A stretch of 43,423 bases of DNA from an uncultured Lachnospiraceae bacterium (GTDB lineage: Bacteria > Bacillota > Clostridia > Lachnospirales > Lachnospiraceae), in assembly GCA_910588565.1 (NCBI GenBank), contig CAJUPF010000021.1, forward strand, positions 1 to 43,423, in the 5' to 3' direction. Positions 1 through 7,253 of this stretch are shown piece by piece (position 1 is the stretch's first letter; every line of letters starts with the position of its first letter). The translations under genes were made by a program, and so were the position numbers. The notes under the pieces were generated by a model. That model worked only from the letters and a program-made list of their open reading frames with translations. It ran no database searches and was not told where the DNA came from.

Positions 1-75
1 AATCCCTTGGTCTACTGGTGTTTATAATTTTAAATCGACTGTGAATAGTAACAGCAAAACATCTCCGAGTACAAA

Positions 76-339
76 ATGAGCCTTGACTTAGGATACAGCA
101 AAAGCTATATACAAAGCATATCTTCTGGCAGATCCCTTCCTTCCATGTCAGAATTTCTCTATATCTGCGAATATCTTGGTGTAACCCCAAAAGATTTTTT
201 TGACACAGAACTCAAAGAACCTGCTATACTCCAGCAATTATACAAAATTGCAGAGAATCTGCCTGCCGAAGATATAGAAATACTAATAACTGTTGCCAGA
301 AGACTTTCTAAAAATAATGCTCAAAAAACAGCCACGTAG
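76..339 (+). CDS. XRE-family HTH regulator, N-terminally truncated, possibly a pseudogene
   Basis: The 87-residue product carries the second half of a Cro/CI-type helix-turn-helix: residues 1-35 (SLDLGYSKSYIQSISSGRSL) match the recognition-helix region of small Firmicute XRE regulators. The tail (residues 36-87) is acidic and helical. The first helix of the fold is missing. Reading upstream in the same frame gives QQNISEYK, the expected family sequence, but it is preceded by tandem in-frame stops (TAG TAA, 46-51). The ATG at 76 has no convincing ribosome binding site. This looks like a gene whose 5' end has decayed, or a fragment translated from an internal ATG. The fold assignment is firm. 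Whether the protein is made is doubtful. It sits just upstream of a toxin-antitoxin pair, which fits an accessory region. Confidence 0.55.
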   Translation: MSLDLGYSKSYIQSISSGRSLPSMSEFLYICEYLGVTPKDFFDTELKEPAILQQLYKIAENLPAEDIEILITVARRLSKNNAQKTAT

Positions 340-465
340 CTACCAGTATTTCAAACCAAACAAATACTAACACAAATGGCTATATTTTAAACATATTGGG
401 TTTATATTATTGACTTTTTGCACTATATATCGTATATTTTAAAAAAATGTAAAGGAGGCGCTCTA

Positions 466-765
466 ATGGCACAGGCAACTTTCAGCGTTCGCATGGATGA
501 AACATTAAAAAAACAGTTTGATGGATTATGTCAGGAATTTGGAATGAATGCTTCGACTGCAATCAATGTTTTTGCAAGAGCTGTAGTAAGACAACGTAAG
601 ATTCCGTTTGAAATTTCTTCTCCTGAAACGAACATTACCAGAGAGGGGGCAATGCAGGCGTTTATGGCTTTACGGGCACAAGCCAAAGAAAACGGCGTTG
701 CCGATATGAATTTGGACGAAATCAATGAAGAGATTCACATCTCCCGTCTGGAAAATGATACATGA
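466..765 (+). CDS. RelB/DinJ-family antitoxin (ribbon-helix-helix)
   Basis: This 99-residue protein has an N-terminal beta-strand followed by two helices (residues 3-50, AQATFSVRMDETLKKQF then GMNASTAINVFARAVVRQ), the ribbon-helix-helix DNA-binding signature of RelB/DinJ antitoxins. The C-terminal half (about 51-99) is acidic and charged, as expected for the toxin-wrapping segment. The start is the ATG at 466, seven to eight bases after AAAGGAGG (451-458); an in-frame ATG at 418 lacks such a site. Its stop codon overlaps the start of the downstream PIN gene in an ATGA arrangement, so the two are translationally coupled. Family knowledge predicts that it neutralises the toxin and represses its own promoter. 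RelB-like antitoxins are best known with RelE/YafQ toxins; here the partner is a PIN protein. Confidence 0.88.
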   Translation: MAQATFSVRMDETLKKQFDGLCQEFGMNASTAINVFARAVVRQRKIPFEISSPETNITREGAMQAFMALRAQAKENGVADMNLDEINEEIHISRLENDT

Positions 766-1178
766 TCTGCTATGCAGTCATTGATACAAATGTGCTCGTA
801 TCCGCACTGCTGTCCAGCAAGGACGATACCGCTACAGTCCAAGTTATTGGTAAAATGATTATCGGCGAAATCATACCGATTTACAGTAAAGCCATTAAAA
901 AAGAGTATTGCGAAGTCTTAACCCGTAAAAAATTCGGCTTTTCCGGCAGCACTGTAGAATATCTACTCTCTTTTATAGAAAAATATGGCATATTAATGGA
1001 GCCGTCTCCATCCGAAATAATTCTCCCGGATATGAAAGATCTGCCATTTTATGAAGTATTTTTGGAAAAATGCAGCGATAACGCTTACCTTGTGACGGGA
1101 AATATGAAACATTTCCCCAAGAATCCATTTATTGTAACTCCGAAAGAACTCCTTGATATTTTGAATCAAAAGCAATAG
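762..1178 (+). CDS. PIN-domain toxin of a type II toxin-antitoxin system
   Basis: The 138-residue protein is a single PIN-like nuclease domain. It opens with the beta-strand and first acidic residue (VIDTNVLVSAL, Asp8), has a mid-domain Glu (KKEYCEVL, Glu48), an acidic Asp93 in MKDLPFYEV, and the late strand NAYLVTGNMKHFP (about 107-119). Asn114 stands where many PIN proteins have Asp; this TGN-x-KHFP form is common in the putative-toxin PIN subfamily. PIN toxins are metal-dependent ribonucleases that block translation. The gene starts inside the last codons of the RelB-like antitoxin (ATGA overlap), which supports the toxin role. The RNA target is unknown. Confidence 0.85.
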   Translation: MICYAVIDTNVLVSALLSSKDDTATVQVIGKMIIGEIIPIYSKAIKKEYCEVLTRKKFGFSGSTVEYLLSFIEKYGILMEPSPSEIILPDMKDLPFYEVFLEKCSDNAYLVTGNMKHFPKNPFIVTPKELLDILNQKQ

Positions 1179-1253
1179 CTCAAAAAGCATAACAAAACGA
1201 TCATTTCTCTACTTACAGGCATGGACAACACAATCAGGGAAAAGCCAGAGCAA

Positions 1254-1341
1254 AGGGAATTTACTTTTGTGACTTGTAAAGGATTCAGAGTTTCTTAGAA
1301 TTCCCTCTGATTTTCAGAAATCTGCGGACATAAATGTCCGC
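1254..1341. repeat. Inverted repeats in the gap between the PIN toxin and the BofC-like gene
   Basis: The 187-base gap between convergent genes holds two hairpin-forming pairs. AGGGAATT at 1254-1261 pairs with AATTCCCT at 1299-1306. GCGGACAT at 1324-1331 pairs perfectly with ATGTCCGC at 1334-1341. Neither is followed by a clear T-run, so they are weak candidates for terminators of the two convergent genes. Nothing else is visible here. Confidence 0.4.
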
Positions 1342-1365
1342 GGAAGCCCTGCCGCAGCTCTCCCA

Positions 1366-1758
1366 TCAGCTGCTATAATTTTCCAAAAACCCAAACAACG
1401 CCTCTTCATCCTTCACTTCATACCCCTTCCGGATTTTCTGCCGTAGCGAATCCTCCAGATCGGAATACCGGATATCTGTATACTCATAAACTGTCTCCCT
1501 GTCCGCATGATAGACTGTCAGATAGTCCCCTTCCTCCACGATCACGAATTTACACTCATCCTGTTTCTTTGCCGGAATCACCACGGACGCCTCCGCTTCT
1601 GTTTCCACTTCCGATTCCGTCTCTTCCACAATAAACACTTCTGTCTCCACAGGTTCCGGCTCTTCTTCCACTCTTTGAAAACTTACCGCCTGATAACATC
1701 CAATTCCCAGCGCGACTGCAGCGATACAGAAAATGCGAATACCATTGACTTTATTCAT
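1366..1758 (-). CDS. Membrane-anchored protein with BofC C-terminal-like domain
   Basis: The 130-residue protein begins with a short charged stretch and one hydrophobic segment (about residues 7-24, IFCIAAVALGIGCYQAV) that acts as signal anchor. A low-complexity acidic Glu/Thr/Val linker follows (about 28-60), then a compact C-terminal domain (about 68-130, containing FVIVEEGDYLTVYHADRETV and ending GFLENYSS). That domain resembles the C-terminal part of BofC, an intercompartmental inhibitor in Bacillus sporulation, and recurs in Lachnospiraceae membrane proteins. Its role here is unknown. The ATG at 1758, preceded by GGTGAT at good spacing, is preferred over an in-frame GTG at 1767. It follows the DUF3048 lipoprotein gene by about 60 bases and is probably co-transcribed with it. 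Confidence 0.65.
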   Translation of the reverse strand: MNKVNGIRIFCIAAVALGIGCYQAVSFQRVEEEPEPVETEVFIVEETESEVETEAEASVVIPAKKQDECKFVIVEEGDYLTVYHADRETVYEYTDIRYSDLEDSLRQKIRKGYEVKDEEALFGFLENYSS

Positions 1759-1820
1759 AATAATCACCAGTCATAGTATTCGCATTTTCTAAAAGTTTAA
1801 TCAATTTTTTATGAAATTCC

Positions 1821-2954
1821 TTATCTGGAAGCCTCAAAATCTGCTTCGCTTGCATATACGCCCATGCGATCCGCCTCATCATTTAACACAATACATACAA
1901 ACGTCTTACCCGGATTCAGCTCAAGCTCATTACCATCCGCGTCATAATATCTGCCGACGCCGTCTTCCACTTCTTTCACCCAGGTAATATCCATTGCTTT
2001 GCCATTTGTAATATATTTTCCGGTTCCGCCATAAGAAGCGGTCTTAACATCCAGATATTTTCCATCGGGCTCAACCTTATAATCACACACCTGGAAAATT
2101 ACATTTTTATAGGAAAGCTGCTCATTATTCCCACCGTCAACGTGCGCCGCCCTATACTGGTATCTGTCATAAAGCCCTGTAGATTCATTATAGACAAACC
2201 ACGGTTTATTCACCGAATACCCCGGTTCCACTACCATAGCAGTTTCCCCGTTTTCCAGCTCTCTGTCCGCATCTACAAAACGATACCGGTTCTGATACGT
2301 ATCCCCATGCTGTGTCCGATACCCGCGCTTTTCGATTCCTGCAATTATACTCTCGCCATTGATATAGGCATTGTGCGGCGCCTTTCTGGAATTGTCACGG
2401 AAAAATACCACATTTTCCAGATCTCCGTCCAAACCGTTTAAATCATCTAAGCTTTTCAGCATCTCCGTTGCATAAATAGCCTGTCCATAATGTACATAGA
2501 TCGCTTCAAATTCATTCGACAGATATGCATAATAATGGCGGCAGCTTCTGACCGACATAATATTCGGCAGGTTCGCATAATCCTGGAACACACCCATCAG
2601 CCTTGTCAGCCCGCCTTCTGCAGGCGCTTCAATCATAACATCCGCATAGGACGTTCCGTACTGCGGCATCGCATCCGTCGTATTGCCAATCATACAAGTA
2701 ACAGGCCTCTGGGATGCAATAGCTTCATCCATAGGCTCACCGGTCAGGGGATTCCTGTCATTTGCAGCTGCAACTTCTGTCTCTGTCTCAGGCTCCTCCG
2801 GCTCTTCCGTCGGTATGACTTCCTCCGGCGCTTCTGTTTCCACTGTTTCTGTCGGGACTACGTCCTGCTCATTTCCGTTTTCTGCTTTTCCACATCCCAC
2901 AAATGCAATACAGCAAATCGAGGCAAAAAGAACTGCCAGTTTCATTTGTTTCAT
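1821..2954 (-). CDS. DUF3048 (YerB-like) lipoprotein
   Basis: The 377-residue protein has a lipoprotein signal peptide with lipobox FVGC and the lipidated cysteine at position 21. A Glu/Thr/Pro-rich linker follows (about 25-65). The body matches the two-part DUF3048 family (YerB in Bacillus): the N-terminal domain starts NPLTGEPMDEAIASQRPV and contains VRSCRHYYAYL, and the C-terminal domain runs from about residue 245 to 377 (INDE-like strand VCIVLNDEADRMGVY near the end). The biochemical function of the family is not established; the protein should sit on the outer face of the membrane. The start is set by AGGAGGG a few bases upstream. It lies downstream of ybeY, with a small hairpin between them. 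Confidence 0.85.
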   Translation of the reverse strand: MKQMKLAVLFASICCIAFVGCGKAENGNEQDVVPTETVETEAPEEVIPTEEPEEPETETEVAAANDRNPLTGEPMDEAIASQRPVTCMIGNTTDAMPQYGTSYADVMIEAPAEGGLTRLMGVFQDYANLPNIMSVRSCRHYYAYLSNEFEAIYVHYGQAIYATEMLKSLDDLNGLDGDLENVVFFRDNSRKAPHNAYINGESIIAGIEKRGYRTQHGDTYQNRYRFVDADRELENGETAMVVEPGYSVNKPWFVYNESTGLYDRYQYRAAHVDGGNNEQLSYKNVIFQVCDYKVEPDGKYLDVKTASYGGTGKYITNGKAMDITWVKEVEDGVGRYYDADGNELELNPGKTFVCIVLNDEADRMGVYASEADFEASR

Positions 2955-2980
2955 ATCTTACCCTCCTAATTGTCTTATCT

Positions 2981-3007
2981 GTAACAGCTCAGGCGCTTTG
3001 CTGTTAC
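2981..3007 (-). terminator. Hairpin between ybeY and the DUF3048 gene
   Basis: GTAACAGC (2981-2988) and GCTGTTAC (3000-3007) form a perfect 8-bp stem two bases beyond the ybeY stop. There is no T-run on the minus strand, so it may be a processing or attenuation hairpin instead of a true terminator. Confidence 0.35.
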
Positions 3008-3009
3008 CT

Positions 3010-3507
3010 TTATCTTAAAATGTCCATTGCATTTAAGATACTCTCCTGTTTTTCTTCCATACATGCTGCGTCCGATGCTGTTATATGGTCGTAACCTAAC
3101 AGATGCAGCACGCTATGTACAATTAAAAATGCAAATTCCCGCTTTACGCTGTGACCGTAAGCTTCTGCCTGCCCGAATACCTTCGGGACAGAAATAATAA
3201 TATCGCCAAGGAGCGCTTCTCCGGTATCAGGATTGAAATTATCCGCCAGATCCCCTTCCATATTTTTAAAATCCCCCGCTTTTTTTATCCCCATCATCGG
3301 AAAAGATAATACATCGGTAGGCTTGTCCGTCCCCCTGTATTCCCTGTTGATTTCCTGTATGGAATCGTTGTCCGTCAACGTCAGGTTCACTTCTGCTTCA
3401 TAGGGAAATTTTTCGTATTGCAGGGCAAACACAATCACATCTTTTGCCAGTGCAATGCAGTCAAACTCAAACTCCGGACTTATTTCTTCTTCCACCGTAA
3501 TTGTCAT
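3010..3507 (-). CDS. ybeY: Endoribonuclease YbeY (rRNA maturation factor)
   Basis: YbeY is a zinc-dependent single-strand endoribonuclease that takes part in 16S rRNA 3' end maturation and ribosome quality control. The 165-residue product has the metal motif HSVLHLLGYDH (His131, His135, His141) followed by the usual acidic tail, and the conserved upstream segment YRGTDKPTDVLSFP (about 57-70). I prefer the ATG at 3507 (protein MTITVEEE), seven bases after GAGGAG; another in-frame ATG at 3522 lies inside that ribosome binding site and inside the preceding gene. The stop of the upstream HD-like gene is only one base away, so the two are coupled. The gene order phoH - HD membrane protein - ybeY is the standard Firmicute arrangement. 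Confidence 0.95.
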   Translation of the reverse strand: MTITVEEEISPEFEFDCIALAKDVIVFALQYEKFPYEAEVNLTLTDNDSIQEINREYRGTDKPTDVLSFPMMGIKKAGDFKNMEGDLADNFNPDTGEALLGDIIISVPKVFGQAEAYGHSVKREFAFLIVHSVLHLLGYDHITASDAACMEEKQESILNAMDILR

Positions 3508-3508
3508 A

Positions 3509-4681
3509 TCATAACTCCTCATGTGTTAATAATTCTCTGACTCTCAGAAACTGATTCATACTGAGGCCAGATTCGTCATAAATGCCGGATTCGGACATTT
3601 CATTCAGTGTCTGGTAAATTACAAGATCCTGATTCCAGGAAGAAGACATTGTATGCTCATTTAGCATCTCCATCCGGTTCAGACAGACGTCTACCATATG
3701 GACGATAGCTGACTCCCTGGTAGAAGGCAGCTGCTTTGCTCCATTGTATTCATACAGAATCTGGATCACTTCTTCCGGAAAACATTGTTCCTCCGCCAGG
3801 CGGACGCCGTTTTCCACATATGGCTCCCCTTCCATTACGCCGATACGGTAATAAAATCCCGCCACAGTGGCAACCATCCCGTCCGCCCCCACTTCTACCG
3901 CGCATTTTCTTGCAATGGAAGCTGCTTTTAAGGCATGGAGATATTCTGTTTTGGAATAGTTTTTGATCTCTGCGACCAAAGGATACTTATCATCAATAAT
4001 CTGCTCATAAGCCTTTATTTCTTCCTGTTCACGCTTCGCATATATGCGATCTTCCAGCATACAATAGAGCAGAGCCGCCAGTATGCCGAATCCCCCGTTC
4101 CAGAGAAAAATCTGCAGACTTCCCTTTTGTGCGGCAAGATAATGGAATAAAGACGGAATGCAAATGGAAGTGGATACAAATATCATACATCCCCACAGCC
4201 GCAGTTCCTTATCCCGCATAGTTTTTGCCATCTGCGTGCCAATCAGCGCCAGAATACAGTATGCAGCCAGTTCGAGAAGCGCCCCTTCTGCTGCCGTACA
4301 TAACAGGACGCACAGAAACAAGCTTATTGTAAAAGCGATTTCCGAACTTGCAATCATACAGCAAAATAACGCCAGCGCTGCTGACGGGCAGGTAAACGCT
4401 GGCAGAAAACAGCAGACAGCCGTTACCACGCAGCAAATCCCATAGCATATGGCAATCCCGCCATAATGATTTGTACGGCTTGCCCCAAGCTCCCGCTGCA
4501 GTCTGCTGCGCTCAAGCATATTGAATAAAACTGCCAGAAAAACCGCGTCAATCAGCAGATATGTGAGCATCCTGTCCAGCAAAAACCCGTTCTGATACGT
4601 CAGAAAAAAAGTCAGAAGCATCGTCAGAACCACAATCATACCGCAATGCAGCAGACGTTTCTTAGGCATTTTCCGTTCCAT
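3509..4681 (-). CDS. Membrane protein with a degenerate HD domain, at the PgpH/YqfF position
   Basis: The 390-residue protein has a polytopic N-terminal half (about six or seven hydrophobic segments, residues 12-210) and a soluble C-terminal domain (about 225-390). It lies between phoH and ybeY, where other Firmicutes encode the c-di-AMP phosphodiesterase PgpH (YqfF). The soluble part aligns with the PgpH HD domain: EYLHALKAASIARKCAVEVG (246-265) keeps one His, but GFYYRIGVM (275-283) replaces the HD-bearing YYHDIGK motif, and YEYNGAKQL (310-318) replaces the HHG motif. The large extracytoplasmic N-terminal domain of PgpH is also absent. Metal binding and hydrolysis therefore look lost. It may be a binding-only or structural derivative. 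It overlaps the phoH stop by one base (TAATG). The position and alignment are seen; loss of activity is inferred. Confidence 0.75.
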   Translation of the reverse strand: MERKMPKKRLLHCGMIVVLTMLLTFFLTYQNGFLLDRMLTYLLIDAVFLAVLFNMLERSRLQRELGASRTNHYGGIAICYGICCVVTAVCCFLPAFTCPSAALALFCCMIASSEIAFTISLFLCVLLCTAAEGALLELAAYCILALIGTQMAKTMRDKELRLWGCMIFVSTSICIPSLFHYLAAQKGSLQIFLWNGGFGILAALLYCMLEDRIYAKREQEEIKAYEQIIDDKYPLVAEIKNYSKTEYLHALKAASIARKCAVEVGADGMVATVAGFYYRIGVMEGEPYVENGVRLAEEQCFPEEVIQILYEYNGAKQLPSTRESAIVHMVDVCLNRMEMLNEHTMSSSWNQDLVIYQTLNEMSESGIYDESGLSMNQFLRVRELLTHEEL

Positions 4682-5673
4682 TATCGTTTAACCACCTGTC
4701 TCTTTTTCTTTTTTTCCAGAAGACTCTCATAATCCTCGTATGCTTTTACAATTTTCTGTACCAGAGGATGACGCACTACATCACTGCTGGTCAGCTCGCA
4801 CATCCCAATATCTTCTACTTTGCGCAAAACTTTCAGGGCAACGTCCAAACCGGACTTGGCGCCTGGCGCCAGATCTTTTTGCGTGGCGTCCCCGGTAATT
4901 ACTACTTTAGATCCAAATCCAATCCTCGTCAGAAACATCTTCATCTGAGCCGGTGTCGTATTCTGCGCTTCATCCAGAATAATAAACGCATTGTCCAGGG
5001 TTCTGCCCCGCATATAAGCCAAAGGCGCTACCTCGATCAGCCCCTTTTCCGTGTTCCTCTGAAAACTTTCCGCGCCCATAATCTGATACAGCGCATCATA
5101 CAACGGCCTTAAGTACGGATCAATTTTACTCTGCAGATCGCCTGGCAGAAATCCTAACTTTTCTCCGGCTTCAATCGCTGGACGGGTCAGGATAATCCGT
5201 CCCACATCTTCATTTTTAAATGCGGTAACCGCCATTGCAATAGCCAGATACGTCTTTCCGGTTCCCGCGGGGCCGCTGCCAAAGACAATCATCTTATTAC
5301 GGATGGCGTCTACATAATTCTTCTGCCCTAAGGTCTTAGGTTTTACTGGTTTTCCCTGAACCGTATGGCAGATGCAGTCTTTATCGATCTCAACAATAGC
5401 TTCTGTCTTCTCTTCCATTGCAAGGGCAATCGCATAGCCTACATTTTGCTCCGTAATTGTATTTCCACGCCTGGAAAGCTCTAATAACTGTTCAAATACA
5501 GCTCCGGCACGCCGGATTCCTCCGCTGCTTCCCAAAAGCTTAACGGTATCGCCCCGGAGAACCACCGTCACATGAAATGCTTTTTCAATTTTTTTCATAT
5601 AAGTGTCAAATTGTCCGAATACATTTGCAATATGTTCCGGCGGTATATTTAAATTCAGTTCAGTCAGACTCAT
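4681..5673 (-). CDS. phoH: PhoH-family ATPase
   Basis: The 330-residue protein has an N-terminal KH-like segment (about 1-100) and a PhoH P-loop ATPase domain: Walker A GPAGTGKT at 134-141 and Walker B ILDEAQNTT around 231-239. The C-terminus is very basic (KKKKRQVVKR), suggesting RNA contact. PhoH proteins are thought to be RNA-linked ATPases or helicases; the exact role is not settled. The start is the ATG at 5673, which overlaps the end of yqfD by 14 bases. It overlaps the next gene by one base. This is the third gene of the yqfC-yqfD-phoH-HD-ybeY operon. Confidence 0.94.
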   Translation of the reverse strand: MSLTELNLNIPPEHIANVFGQFDTYMKKIEKAFHVTVVLRGDTVKLLGSSGGIRRAGAVFEQLLELSRRGNTITEQNVGYAIALAMEEKTEAIVEIDKDCICHTVQGKPVKPKTLGQKNYVDAIRNKMIVFGSGPAGTGKTYLAIAMAVTAFKNEDVGRIILTRPAIEAGEKLGFLPGDLQSKIDPYLRPLYDALYQIMGAESFQRNTEKGLIEVAPLAYMRGRTLDNAFIILDEAQNTTPAQMKMFLTRIGFGSKVVITGDATQKDLAPGAKSGLDVALKVLRKVEDIGMCELTSSDVVRHPLVQKIVKAYEDYESLLEKKKKRQVVKR

Positions 5674-6910
5674 TCTCCATCAGCCCTTCCCCGGCAGGCT
5701 GTTCCTGCACCTTGGCAGGCTCATATTTGCCGATTCTCTCAATTGCAGTTATTTCACCGGTTACCCGACATTCATTTTCTGCAAATTCTATGATAACATT
5801 TTTGTCTACTATTTCAATACCCTTTTCCTCTAATTTTTTCAAAAAAAGCAAAATATTTTCACTGGCCTGTTCTTTTGCCTGCTTTTTTGTGAGTGACACT
5901 TGTTCATAGTCGCAGTCATAGTATGTCGTTTTCTCAAAAATAACCGGGATATAATAATCCTTTGCAAGGGCAAGCTGTCTGCTCTCGGTATAGGAAATCG
6001 AAGGCTCCTTTTTCTGAAATCCAGCCGGAAGCTGCAGCTGATAGGAAAAAAAGCTGAGGCCATAGACATTTTTTCCTTCTCCTGTCCGCACTTTCCGGTT
6101 AAACTGCAGGGGAAAGGAATCCTCGTAGGGATATATGGTCTGTCCGTAAATATCCGCATCGGCTGCCACATAGATCTGGCTGACAATTTCATTGCTGTCA
6201 TTATAGATATCCAACTGGCTGCTGACTAAAATATCTCCGGCCTCTACCGTACTGCCCGCTTTCACCAGAGGCGTGCCCTTTCGTGTCATAATGGATTGGA
6301 TAACAGCAGCTTTATCCGCGACAATGTGATATGCCCCATCCAGTTCCAAAGCTTCTTCCTGCGCCGCCTTTTTAATCAGATTTTCCTGAATGTCGATTGT
6401 CATTTTGGTTCCGCTCAAACGGACAGAGGCCCAGATAACGTCGCTGTAATTGGTACGGATTGCCTCCTCTAGGGCATTACAGTCAATATCGCTTTTTCTG
6501 GTTCCAAACGAAGAGCCTTTTTCCTCCAAAAACGCCAGAAGGGCTTCATCGGTAATCAGGGAGTTTCCATTGAAATCAATCAGCCAGACAAATGTCGTCA
6601 GATACAGCAAAAACCCTGTGCCCAGCAGAATTCCTGCAAAAAACAGCTTCCGCTTCCGATAACGGTACAAAAAAAACGGGAAACCGATCCGTTTTCGTAT
6701 CGTAACCCTTGTCTTTGTTTTTCTCAGCAGGGGCTTTAATTTCCGATAGCCTGCGAGACTGATATTGAATTCATAAAAACCCTCCCGGTTCGTCAGATTC
6801 CAAATCAGAATATTATGATTGCTGCAAAGATTTAAAAAACGCTCCGGGGAATATCCGCTTAAACGCACCAGTAAAAAACCACGAAAATATTTGATCAGGG
6901 AAAGAAACAA
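5660..6910 (-). CDS. yqfD: Sporulation protein YqfD
   Basis: The 416-residue protein matches YqfD, a mother-cell sporulation membrane protein. It has an N-terminal domain (about 1-85, beginning LIKYFRGFLLVRLSGYSPER), one transmembrane helix (about 88-111), and a large extracytoplasmic domain with the conserved WASVRLSGTKMTIDIQE segment (about 177-193) and ENLI following. In Bacillus yqfC-yqfD depend on the mother-cell sigma factor SigE, and the gene is needed for normal sporulation. It follows yqfC by 15 bases and overlaps phoH by 14 bases, so all are on one transcript. The C-terminal tail is Gln/Glu-rich and probably disordered. Confidence 0.92.
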   Translation of the reverse strand: MFLSLIKYFRGFLLVRLSGYSPERFLNLCSNHNILIWNLTNREGFYEFNISLAGYRKLKPLLRKTKTRVTIRKRIGFPFFLYRYRKRKLFFAGILLGTGFLLYLTTFVWLIDFNGNSLITDEALLAFLEEKGSSFGTRKSDIDCNALEEAIRTNYSDVIWASVRLSGTKMTIDIQENLIKKAAQEEALELDGAYHIVADKAAVIQSIMTRKGTPLVKAGSTVEAGDILVSSQLDIYNDSNEIVSQIYVAADADIYGQTIYPYEDSFPLQFNRKVRTGEGKNVYGLSFFSYQLQLPAGFQKKEPSISYTESRQLALAKDYYIPVIFEKTTYYDCDYEQVSLTKKQAKEQASENILLFLKKLEEKGIEIVDKNVIIEFAENECRVTGEITAIERIGKYEPAKVQEQPAGEGLMENESD

Positions 6911-6925
6911 AACTGCCTCCTGGAA

Positions 6926-7204
6926 CTATTCATAGGATAATGAGTCAATCAGTCCGGTGATTTTCATCTCTTCGTTGGTATAGTAGCTGATATGCAGATT
7001 CTGCCCATGGATGACCAGTCTGCAGGTCTTGGTCTGCAGACTGATATGATTCTGGGTGTACTCTAAAATCCCCCGGTAATTTTCAATTAAAATTTCCTGC
7101 CGTCCGGTAATGGATACCAGGACGGCCCCATACATCAGATCCTTTGGGAGTTCTAAGGACTCCACCAGGCCTTCTTTTATTTTTCCCAAATTCATTTTAC
7201 CCAT
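6926..7204 (-). CDS. yqfC: YabP/YqfC-family sporulation protein
   Basis: The 92-residue protein is a full-length YqfC: LVESLELPKDLMYGAVLVSI (about 13-32) and the family core IENYRGILEYTQNHI (about 40-54) followed by RLVIHGQNLHI. Members are small sporulation proteins made in the mother cell. It is the first gene of the operon and directly precedes yqfD. No strong ribosome binding site lies before the ATG at 7204 or before the in-frame ATG at 7195. A SigE-like promoter lies so close upstream that the mRNA would be nearly leaderless. Confidence 0.9.
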   Translation of the reverse strand: MGKMNLGKIKEGLVESLELPKDLMYGAVLVSITGRQEILIENYRGILEYTQNHISLQTKTCRLVIHGQNLHISYYTNEEMKITGLIDSLSYE

Positions 7205-7209
7205 AGTTC

Positions 7210-7236
7210 ACTATATGTGACAGGAGTAAAAAATAT
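7210..7236 (-). promoter_or_regulatory. SigE-like promoter for yqfC-yqfD
   Basis: On the minus strand GAATATT (its ATA at 7234-7236) is followed after 16 bases by CATATAGT (7210-7217), close to the ATA-N16-18-CATANANT pattern of SigE promoters. yqfC-yqfD is SigE-dependent in Bacillus, which supports the call. The predicted transcription start falls on or next to the ATG at 7204, which is odd and lowers confidence. Confidence 0.42.
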
Positions 7237-7253
7237 TCGCAGCAGGCATTTTT

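Noticed and set aside
2490..2969. Long plus-strand open frames opposite the DUF3048 gene
   Set aside because: They mirror the coding bias of the real gene; no motif or ribosome site.
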